Positions 11,801-23,800 of a DNA stretch of 64,000 bases are shown here, piece by piece. The DNA is taken from positions 8,635,084 to 8,699,083 of the forward strand of contig OZ026833.1 of assembly GCA_964023205.1 (NCBI GenBank). Reading direction: 5' to 3'. The position numbers were made by a program, and so were the translations under genes. How positions within the stretch are numbered: the first letter of the stretch is position 1; every line of letters begins with the position of its first letter. The notes beneath the pieces were generated by a model, which did no database searches, had not been told where the DNA came from, and worked only from the letters and a program-made list of their open reading frames with translations. Origin of the DNA: Lutraria lutraria (Eukaryota > Mollusca > Bivalvia > Venerida > Mactridae).

Positions 11801-14800
11801 CCTCAAAAGTACGAAAGATGAGCTTAGAACATAAATAGAAGTTTTGCTACATACTAGCCCTATCGTTTGGTTAAGTAACCAGAAACGCACATTTTCAGGC
11901 CTTAATTATTGTCGTCTAATAAAAACGAATTCTTTCAGCTGATGGCCAGTGGTCTTTTTGGTCCGAGTGGGGATTATGTACTAAATCTTGTGGAAAAGGG
12001 GTGAGAAATCGTGTTCGCCAGTGTGACAGCCCTTCACCTAAGTTTGGAGGAAAAACATGTCAAGGTATGTCAGCAGTCGTAATTGCTTTACATACTGTAT
12101 TTTCATTTATTTTCGTTAGGGCAATTGTCGTGTTTTTTACTAAAATGGCTATTTCGTGGCGACATGAATTCGCGGATTTTTTATTTTTGATAAAAGCCTA
12201 TCTCTGCATTTAAATTCGTGGGGATTTGATTTCGTGGATGAGCCGACCCACGAAATTAAATCCCCAACGGAAATTAATGATTCCACATTAATACAGAAGG
12301 TGTAACTCTCCATCGTTGCGGGTTCGAATCCCTCACAGAACCAGACAAAATTCATATCTACTTTGTTATATGCCCATGGTTTACTCCAACGCTAAAGCTG
12401 AAAACACGACAAATGACCCTGTCTCTGGATGCGACGTTAAACCCCAAAAGAAAAAAATATTCATAAAACAATTATTTCATTCCACCTTAGCATATGATGA
12501 AAATCAATGAACGAAACTTTCGGTCATTATTTCAAAAATATTTTTAGGTCGCAGTTGATATGACCGTTATTCGTAATTCTAAGATTCCAGCCGTATTACA
12601 CACTTAAGTTTTGACGGCAAAACTTTATTCACAATTTTTCATAACGGTTCTGCGTCTTCTAGATTGAAAAACCTTTGCCTTCGGCCGGCCTTTTGATATC
12701 GAATACATCAAAATATTGACTGTACTGTTTGTTTTTTCCTTGTAACTCATTTACTACATATACAAATGTATATCACATGAGACAATGCTTTACAGGCAAT
12801 GCGGTTGAAGAAGGAATTTGTGGCACAGGAAAACCCTGCCCTATTGATGGAGGATTCGGTCCCTGGATAAAATCAGGCAATTGTGATGGTATGTGTGGTA
12901 TGGGTATGACGACATTAACCAGAATATGTAATAATCCTATGCCTCAGTATGGAGGAAACCCATGTGATGGCATTTTCGAAAAGTATGACGATTGTGACAC
13001 AGGAATTCCGTGTGCCATACCAAGTAGATGGGGCTTATGGTCTGACTTTACACCATGCAGTGTAACGTGCGGTGTGGGATTCAGAAGCAGAGAGCGTAGA
13101 TGTGATAATCCACCATTACATCTTAGAGGCCCGCCATGCGAAGGACCATCTATCGAGAAACAAAATTGTGATACTGGTATTACATGTCCAGTAGATGGAA
13201 GCTGGTCCCATTGGTCTAAATTTTCACATTGTTCAGTTCAGTGTGGCGCAGGCATAAAGAAACGTTTTCGCCTTTGTAATAGTCCAATTCCTATGTATGG
13301 TGGAAAAGACTGTATGGGCTCACCGGTTGAACAGACGAAGTGTAAAGCTGGTGTTCATTGTCCGATCGATGGAGGGTGGACTTTATGGTCCGAATATTCT
13401 AAATGTTCCGTAGATTGTGGACGGGGAATTCAAAGAAAAACGAGAAAATGTGCCAGGCCTTTGCCTCAATTTGGTGGGGCTGAATGCGTCGGACTGTACC
13501 ACCAAGAGCGCGAATGTAAAACAGGGGTTAGCTGTCCAGTTCACGGTTATTGGTCATCATGGCTGCCTTGGGGTCCATGTTCTGCATCATGCGAACAAGG
13601 CATTCGTCAAAGGTCGCGCATATGTAACAATCCATCCCCTAAATTTGGTGGGCTTGAATGCGAAGGCAGCCCAATTGATGAAGGCTCATGTGACACGAAA
13701 ATACCATGTTCTATTCATGGTGGTTGGTCAGCCTGGTCGCCACCATTGCCTTGTTCTGTTACGTGTGGTTTGGGGATCACAAAACGGTTAAGGGAATGCA
13801 ACAACCCATTTCCTAAGTTCGGTGGGAACGACTGTGAGGGGCCTGACTTCCAAGTGTCTGATTGTGATACAGGATCATATTGTCAAATAAACGGTGATTG
13901 GTCAGCCTGGAGTAAATGGACACCATGTGACGCAAAATGCGGACATCAAATACAACAAAGAAGTCGGTCTTGTGATAATCCCAAGGCAATGTACGGAGGT
14001 GTACCGTGCGAAGGATTATCTATAGAGAAACGAGAATGTAAAATTGCTATAAATTGTCCGATTCATGGAGGCTGGGATTTTTGGTTAGCTTGGTCAAAAT
14101 GCTCAGAAACATGTGGGATTGGACTTCGGGTCAGAAAACGTTTATGTAATAATCCAATTCCTTTGTATGGGGGTAATATGTGTGAAGGACCAGAAATAAT
14201 GGAACAGCCATGTAAAACTGGTGTTCCTTGTCAAGTTAACGGCGGGTGGTCGCCATGGAGTGATCTTTCGTCGTGTTCTGTAACATGCGGCGTAGGAACA
14301 ATGCGAAGAAACAGGGTCTGCAACAATCCACAGCCACAGTTTAATGGGAAAATGTGTTTCGGGTCAGATTTTGAAGACGTACCATGCGATACTGATATCA
14401 TATGTCCAATAACTGGACAATGGGGTCAGTGGACAGATTATGGATATTGTAAAGCAGATTGCGGCGAGGGTGTAATGACAAGAAAACGATTTTGTGATTC
14501 TCCCGCTCCATCATATGGAGGCGAGTATTGTATTGGGTCCGACTATGAAGATACTGCATGTGATTCTGGGGTGTTTTGTCCAATCAATGGTGAATGGGGA
14601 CAATGGTCAAAGTTCACGCGATGTGATAAAGTTTGTGGTATGGGAATTGTAAAAAGGACAAGACGTTGTAATAGTCCAAAGCCTATGTATGGGGGAAAGA
14701 TGTGCTTTGGTCTAAATTTTGAGGAAAAGATGTGCGATACAGGTATTTACTGTCCAGTTGATGGCAATTGGGGAGAATGGTCTGATTACACTATATGTTC

Positions 14801-17800
14801 AGGAGATTGTGGCATTGGAATAAAACAACGCAGCAGGAAATGCAATAACCCCCCACCAGGTTTTGGTGGCGGAGATTGTGCGGGACATCCTCTCGAAAGT
14901 CTTGATTGTGATACTCTTAAACCATGTTCCATTCATGGTGGCTGGACTGAGTGGACGAGTTATGGACCTTGCGATGTAGATTGTGGTTCTGGAATCCAAC
15001 GACGCAGTCGAAAATGTGCAAATCCAGCTCCTATGTACGGTGGGCAAATATGTGAAGGATTCAATTCAGAAGATAGAACGTGTAATACAAATAATCCTTG
15101 TCAAGTACACGGTGGTTGGTCTCTATGGACCGGATGGGCGGTTTGCTCGAAAAGTTGCGGAAAAGGTATGTCCACGCGAACGCGTCAATGCACAAATCCA
15201 CCTCCTATGAACGGAGGCTTTAACTGCGGAGGGTTGAGTGTGGATGAACAGGTTTGCGACACCGGTATCTTATGTCCAGTGGACGGTGGATGGGGTCCTT
15301 GGAGCGAGTTCATGCCATGCTCGGTTACTTGTGGTGTCGGCATAACACAGCGAACGCGGCTTTGTGATTTTCCTATGCCACAATACGGAGGGAAAATGTG
15401 TTTTGGGGATGATGTAGACAAACGAAAATGTGACACTAAAATCTCTTGCCCTATTGATGGTGTTTTGTCGTTTTGGAGTGAATGGAGTTTTTGTTCGGTT
15501 ACTTGTGGAGAAGGTAAATCTTTCAGAACCCGCGAATGCAATTCGCCTATGTTTGGTGGTGCCTATTGTCAAGGACCCCTCAATGAAGAAAGAGTGTGTG
15601 ACACTGGAATCTTCTGTCCAGTAGATGGAAACTGGGGAGATTGGACACCTTTCACAAAATGCTCTGGTGACTGTGGTATTGGACTGCACGAAAGTCGTAG
15701 GTTTTGTGACAATCCTTCACCTATGTACGGAGGAAACATTTGTGAAGGCAAAGACATGAAAATAAAGTCATGTAAAACAGGTATGAAATGTCCTATAGAT
15801 GGCGCCTGGTCATTTTGGTCATTTTGGTCAGAATGCACAGCTGCTTGTGGCACAGGAAGCCAAACTAGGACAAGAACATGTACCAATCCACCGCCACAAT
15901 GGGGAGGTAAACCGTGCAATGATGTTGACATGCAGGACCAGGTATGTAATTCTGGTATACCTTGTGCAATGGATGGAGGATGGAGCTTTTGGTCAGATTG
16001 GCTACCATGTGATGCTGAATGTGGGGAAGGGTTCCAAAAGCGTTCCCGCGTTTGTGATAGCCCGCGTCAGGAATATGGTGGAATGCCATGCAAAGGACCG
16101 GACTACGAAAAAATAAAATGTGATTCTGGCATCCCCTGCGCAGTACCGGGAAACTGGAGCCCATGGTCAAAGTGGATGGAATGTTCAGTACCATGTGGAA
16201 GTGGAATGACAAAAAGAGTGCGAACATGTTCTGATCCACCACCTATGTTTGGCGGACAACTCTGTGTAGGCGAACCGGATCAAATCAAAGAATGTGATAC
16301 TCACGTATTTTGTCCAGTTGACGGACGTTGGTCCTCATGGCAGGAATGGAATCTATGTTCTGCTTCATGTGGCTTTGGAGTACGTAGAAGGTCTCGTACC
16401 TGTACAAATCCACCACCTGAATATGGAGGAAAGTTGTGTATGGGTGAAAGTACCCAAAAAGGCAAGTGCAATTCTGCAATCCCATGCCCTACCGATGGGA
16501 ATTGGTCAGAGTGGAGTAAATTCAAGGCTTGTAATGTAGAGTGTGGTATCGGTTATCAAACTCGAGTGCGTGCGTGCAATAATCCGCCACCAATTAATAA
16601 CGGAGCCATGTGTTTCGGTGATAACAGTCAGGACAAGCCATGTAATACTGGTATGTACTGTCCAGTTCATGGTGGTTGGTCCGAATGGACACAATATGGA
16701 CCTTGTAGTGCTTTGTGTGGTCTCGGGTTCCAAGAACGATCTAGAACTTGCACTGATCCTTTGCCCCAATATGGTGGATATCAATGTAAAGGTCCATATA
16801 TTGAAAAGCTTGAATGCGATACCATGGTACCGTGTCCTGTTGACGGTGGCTGGTCATTCTGGAATGGATGGTCATCGTGTTATGGTGACTGTGGTTTGGG
16901 AAAAATGGAAAGAAGAAGGGAATGCAGCATGCCAAAACCGGCCTTTGGTGGAAAACGTTGTGAAGGATCTGATGTAGATTTTGGGGAATGTGAAACAGGT
17001 GCTTCCTGTCCAATTCATGGAGGATGGTCCGAATGGTCCATGCCTACTCCGTGTTCCGTTTCGTGTGGTTTTGGTACACAAAACCGTGGTAGGACTTGTA
17101 CTAATCCTCTACCTCAATATGGTGGTATGGATTGTCTTGGGAATCCTGAGCAAACAGCGGAATGCGATACAGCTACGTATTGCCCAATAGATGGTCAATG
17201 GGGACCATGGTCCGTTTATGGTGCATGTAATACAAAATGTGGAGCAGGTTTGCAAACCAGAACAAGAGCTTGTAATATGCCGGAACCACAATATGGTGGT
17301 AAAAATTGCATGGGCATGGCGTTCGAAGAAACACATTGTAAGAGTAACAAGCCATGTGTATTACACGGTGGTTGGTCGTTCTGGTCACCATGGAGTTTTT
17401 GTACTGCTTCCTGTGGAATGGGTGAAAGAATGCGAGTTCGAGAATGCAACAACCCGATTCCGCTACATGGTGGTGCAATGTGCCATGGATCTGATAGAAA
17501 TGTCGAAACATGCAATGCAGGTACCTGACATTTATCTTATATCAACTTTAAACAGTTGTTTTTACGCATAAGCCTAATATGTACTTAAGCATCGGGTATT
17601 ACGTCGTGTAGATATGAAATTAATATTGGATTACATCGTTAGTATTTAAACGAGCGTTGTTGTATTTTTCATCACAGTGTCATTTTTTCAGACGTATATT
17701 GTCCAGTAGATGGCGGTTGGACAGAATGGTCAGTCTGGGAGCATTGTAAGGCACCCTGCGGAGTTGGAATGCATAATCGCTACAGAAAATGCTCTGCCCC

Positions 17801-20800
17801 AGTTCCGGAATATGGCGGTCGAAAATGTTTGGGGCCAGAACAAGAAACCAGAGAATGTATTGCAGGTATTTGTCGCTTAGTTGATTGACCTATATAAGGA
17901 TAAGACCCTCAGAAAACAGCTGGGCATGATGCTTAGTTCTATTTTTAATGAATGAAACCCCTTGATGAAGATTAGTAATTACTAAAATTTACATGTTTAC
18001 AGCTAAGTTCAATCTGATTATTGCATTATCTTTTTGTCTACCGCCTAATTATATCAGCACATACGACAGGAAATTGGCTGTTGTCTTGGGAAGTACTCGC
18101 TATCTTTGTAAATGTATTTTAATCATCATTCCTCTTGATTTACGCTTAGTCTATATTTTAGTAATCATTTTATCATTTCCGTTCGTTTTAATTTCTATAT
18201 GATGAAGATTGTTTCTCAATCTCAATATACATGTACTATCAAGTAAAACGATGTTAATATGTGCTTAACTTTACGTGCTTAAGATATTACCTCATATGCT
18301 ACTAATCGAAATATCTCACGTTATGAAACAATGTTTACAAAAGAAACAATTTACATGTATTTACGTACATTTAAATCACATTAATGACGGTATATCAAAA
18401 TCTAGCTATTCATAAGTAAGTATTGTACATTAATGTGTTTTTTTATTTCTATAGCAAAACCGTGTCCAGTTGTTGGCCAATGGACAATGTGGTCAGTATG
18501 GGCAAGCTGTTCAAAAACATGTAGTGAAGGAGTTAGAACACGACGACGTGCTTGCGATGACCCAGCCCCACGTTTTAATGGTGCCCCGTGTAAGGGCCCG
18601 GCTGAAGATATTGAATCATGTGATACTGGAATCTTTTGTCCTATACATGGTGCGTGGTCAAAATGGAGTTATTGGTCGTCATGTATGGGCGATTGCGCTC
18701 TTGGAAAGAAAGTACGCAACCGCAAATGTAACAATCCTTCTCCTTTGTATGGCGGTTCGGACTGTGTAGGTTCTTCCGAGGAATTGGAACAGTGTAACAC
18801 GAATAAACCATGTGCAATGCCTGGAAATTGGGGATCATGGGAACCATGGACTTTGTGTTCTAAGACCTGTGGAGCCGGAGAACGAATGAGATCTCGTAGG
18901 TGCGATAATCCACCACCGCAGTTTGGTGGACCACAATGCAAAGGTTTTGCTGAAGAGATTGAAATATGTGATACGTATAACCAATGTCCAATCGATGGAA
19001 ATTGGTCTCCTTGGTCGGATTACAGTGGTTGCTCAGCTACTTGTGACATGGGTGTAATGCATCGGACACGTACATGTAATAACCCCCCAGCTCAATATGG
19101 GGGACGGCTATGTATAGGCCCTTCAAAGGATGAAATAAGTTGTGAAACTAATACCCCATGTCCAATTGATGGTCAATGGGGAAAGTGGTATCAGTGGTCA
19201 AAGTGCAGTGTACCATGTGGATTTGGTGTAAAAGAGAGACGAAGGGAGTGTAACTTACCAGTTCCTATGTACGGTGGAGCACCATGCGACGGGCCGGATT
19301 ATGAAACCGCAGAATGTAATACAGATGTTTTCTGCCCGATCCATGGAAACTGGGGAAAGTGGGGTAGTTTTTACCAATGTTCGGCTACCTGTGGCAGCGG
19401 AACTATGGAACGCATTAGAGCCTGCGACAACCCATCGCCACAGTATGGCGGTGACTACTGCCAAGGACCGAATACTGATGTTAAAAATTGTGATTCTGGT
19501 GTTCCTTGTTACATCGACGGAGGATGGGGAACATGGCTTCCATGGACAAAGTGCTCTGCAAAATGCGGTGTTGGTCTACGGTCCAGGGAAAGAGTTTGTG
19601 ACTCGCCAATGCCAAAATTCGGAGGTATGGACTGTAAAGGTAAATCCATGGTAAATGAAGCATGTGACACATTGCGAGCATGTGTTGTCAACGGTGGATG
19701 GAGTTTCTGGTCACCGTGGACTGACTGTTCAGCAGAGTGTGGCATGGGCAGAATGTCAAGACAGCGTGAATGTACAAACCCGGTCCCATTGTACGGTGGA
19801 ATATTTTGTCAAGGCAAGAAAACTGACTCTATGGAATGTGACAGCGGTGTACCTTGTACTATTGATGGACAATGGGGACCATGGTATGCGTGGAGTAGAT
19901 GTAGTGTTAAATGTGGTGTAGGTTCACAAGAAAGGAGACGAGAGTGTGATTCACCTCGGCCACAATTTGGAGGATTGCCATGCAAGGGGAACATTAATGA
20001 AGTTCTTGATTGCGACACCAAAGTCCCGTGTCCGTTAAATGGTGGTTGGACCCTGTGGGGTGCATGGGGTAGATGTTCAAAGACATGTGGCTTGGGACTG
20101 CAATCTAAAAAGAGAACATGTACAGACCCAGCTCCACAATATGGTGGATTACCCTGCAAAGGTTTCACTGAGGAGCTTAAACAGTGTGATAGTGGTGTGT
20201 TATGTGAAATACACGGCAATTGGAGTCCTTGGAGTGAATTCACATCTTGTTCAGTCACATGCGGGGTTGGACGGAGTGAAAGATTCAGAATGTGTGATAA
20301 TCCGAAACCTTCCTTTGGTGGCATGGATTGTGTTGGACCTAGGTTCGAAAAGATTGATTGTGATACAGGAATTCACTGTCCTGTTGATGGTGCGTGGACT
20401 GGTTGGTCCGTATGGACAGGCTGTGACGCCACATGTGGTTCTGGTGTACGGGAGCGATGGAGGCAGTGTATGGATCCAGCTCCTATGTATGGAGGAAAAA
20501 CATGCAAAGGACCACAGTTAGAAATTATCGATTGTAATGCCGACAATCCTTGTCCTATAGATGGTAACTGGTCACCATGGACGAAGTGGAATATTTGTTC
20601 GAAACCCTGTGGAATTGGCCGACAAATGAGGTCGCGTTCATGTAATAACCCGAGTCCAGCTTTCGGAGGTAGGCTGTGTGCCGGACTTCCAGAAGAATCT
20701 AAAGAATGTCAGGCTCAAAAGAAATGCCCATTAGATGGACAATGGGCAACATGGATGGCATGGACAAATTGTGACGCAAAATGTGGATACGGCAACCAGA

Positions 20801-23800
20801 TTAGAATACGAACTTGCTCGAATCCAAGACCAATGCATGGAGGTAATCTATGCTATGGGATTCCCCAGGAAAAACGGAAATGCAAAGCTGGTCAGCCATG
20901 TGTTATACACGGAGGATGGAGCCACTGGTCAGTCTGGAATAAGTGCGAAGGTACATGTGGCAAGGGTCATCAAACAAGGATTCGAACTTGTACAAATCCA
21001 AGACCCCAATATGGTGGTGATATTTGTTTAGGTCTTCCACAAGAACGTCGTACTTGTGACACTGGCAAAGGATGTGGAATAGATGGCGTATGGGGACTTT
21101 GGTCTGATTGGGATGACTGTGTTGGAAAGTGTGGCGTAGGAACCCGAAGCAGGTACTTCATATTGATAAGTGTTGTTTTTTTCATACATCAGTTTTATCT
21201 TAACATCATTTTGCAGGTTTTGATTTTCAGCGAATGAATCATTTATGTTAAAATGGATCATTCATTTGCTAGTTTGTGCTTGCCTTAATGTAATACTGTC
21301 ATTATCATGCTATTTAGTAATTAAAAACAAAGTGTACATTATACATTTCGTTGATTTAACTCATTGCATTCTTGTAGGTACAGACAATGTAACAGCCCAG
21401 CACCACAATATGGTGGAATGAATTGTAAAGGATCTGGCAAAGAGAATAGAGATTGTGACACTGGTATTCCTTGTGCGACGCCTGGGGGCTGGAGTTCATG
21501 GACAATATGGTCCTATTGTTCAGTTACATGTGGTTCAGGGTATCAGGTATGTGTTTACAAGGATAAATACAATGCATTGTCGTTTCAATACATGTGTATA
21601 CTTCGAGATAATTGATAAGTCTAGAGAAGTTCTTTCTGATCGAAAATTATCACTAATCGTTTTGTTAACAATATATGTTTTTGTATGTTCATGTTCGGTG
21701 TTTCTGGCTGTTTCAACAGAATTTCAGTTAAATAACATTTACCCGTAACTTTAACTAACATTGATCTCGGCACGTAAACATCAATTTCGCCGTTTGAATC
21801 AGCAGTGGACGAGAAAGAACATTAGATGCATTGTCTCTAATCAAAGTATCATTAAGTCGCTCCATAGATAAATAAGTACAGAGAGTGAAAAGTTTGAAGT
21901 TCACGGTACCAGCTGTACATAATTAAGAGAATAGGTATTCCGGATTCCTTACTATCTTTATTTCTCTTATTAAAAAAAATAACACAGGCGTAAAGTAATG
22001 ATACATATATTATATGTTTAGTTCCGAGATCGACTTTGTAACAACCCTGTTCCAGTAGGACTAGGGTCTCAGTGTAAAGGATTCGCTAAACAGAGACGAC
22101 AATGTAACGCACCCGTACCATGCAAAGTCTGGTCTGAATGGTCAGTATTCGGTCCATGTCAAGCAGATTGTTCTACAGGTATGTTTGTGTTGGGAGTTAT
22201 GCAGAACTTAATTACTAATAAATGTCTTCTTCATGCATTTTTGCATGATCTTAGGTGTTGAAAGGGTATTGTGTCCGTGATTTTAAGATTCTGGGAATCC
22301 TGTTTATTTATATCGATTCATGGGTGTTTTGGCAATTTGTTAGTGTGTTTTATTAGCAAATGTTGACATATACTCGAAAACATAATAAATCCAAAAAATA
22401 ACAGACCAATCGCAAATGATTCAGTGAATGAATAAAAATGTCACCTGCCTTGTGCATTTTCCAACAATGAAAGAAGCTGCAAAAGAATTTACCTGAAATT
22501 TCTTTGCATTTGTACACTGTCATGATTTATATATCTTATTTCGAATCACTAAGTCTTATTTTCTAAAATCCTGAGAATACCATAATATAATACTTCCAGG
22601 TAGTAATATTGGTTATAAGGTGCGTAATCGAGTATGTGAGAACGAATCTCCCGGTGTTTCTTGTGAAGGCCCAAGCAGTGAAAAGATTAAATGTTCAAGC
22701 AACGTAGAATGCAAACAAGGTAAATCATACCCAAAACATTATTATTTGATTTAAGTTAGACATATCTCTTCATTTTTTTACATGTTTTAATTATTATTCC
22801 TGAGCACTGATGTTTGTCTATTACTTGACTTAACTCGTTATTGCGTGGTCTGTGTCACTTCCATCACTTGCATATACAGTAAACCTTGCTCATGCGACCA
22901 CGTGTATTAACGGCTTCTTTCTTAATCGACCACTTCAAAATCCTCACGAGCGTTTTTGCACTATATTTTAAATTGTATATAAATTAATCTACCCCCAATT
23001 ACTGCAAAATAGATAAAATAAAAGTAAATATGAAATAATTCAGAATGGGGACCTTGGAGCAAATGGACTGAATGTTCAAAAGAATGTGGACCAGGAACTC
23101 AGGAGAAGTTCAGAGAATGCACAGAAAATGGTAGACCAAGTCTCAAATGTGTTGGTAAAGGAAGAATCGTAGTGCCATGCAAGAAGGTCAACTGTCCTGG
23201 TGAGTTATCACTTTAAAAGCACATCATAATGCTAGTTTTATTTTGAAGTTGACATTGATCAAAAACACGAATTTGCAGATATCATTCATCTATTAAGAAA
23301 GATCAATCAATCAATCGATCCATCCAACCATTAGTTAATCAACATGTTAGTCAAGTACCAGAATGTTTGGTAATGTACTATTCATCTTTCACAGTTAACC
23401 CAGTGAATTGCTCGGCGGAATGTAAATGGGACAATGGAATTGGTTATGCTGATTATCATGGAGATTGTTCTATGTTTGTACAATGTGAATCGCTGGGTGG
23501 TACTCCAGGGATACAAGATTGCCCGTGGGGATTATTCTGGAGTTTGAACTTAATGCAATGTGTATACCCTATACAATCCGAGTGCGGTAAATATTTATAT
23601 TCTTTGTTTATTGTAGTTCTTAACTGTTGAATAGGCCTTGTTTGAATTTTTACCTGCTTCCAGACTTTTTGCCGTTTGTCTTACTTATTTCATGTTCATT
23701 TTAGTCTCCTTTTCTCCTTTACCTTTGTCAAGTGTTATTTTTTCTCTCCCTTGCTCCGAATTCAGGTGGATGAATGTTCTAGTTATTGGATAGATTTAAT

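Noticed and set aside
13417..17571. Many 60-145-codon frames overlapping the giant TSP1 exon on both strands
   Set aside because: They are shadow frames of the repetitive Cys/Gly/Trp/Pro code; the TSP1 frame is unbroken and has domain support.
8632..23199. ADAMTS, hemicentin or SCO-spondin orthologue
   Set aside because: No metalloprotease, Ig, VWD or LDLR modules are visible, and the CBM14-LamG ending is not part of those families.
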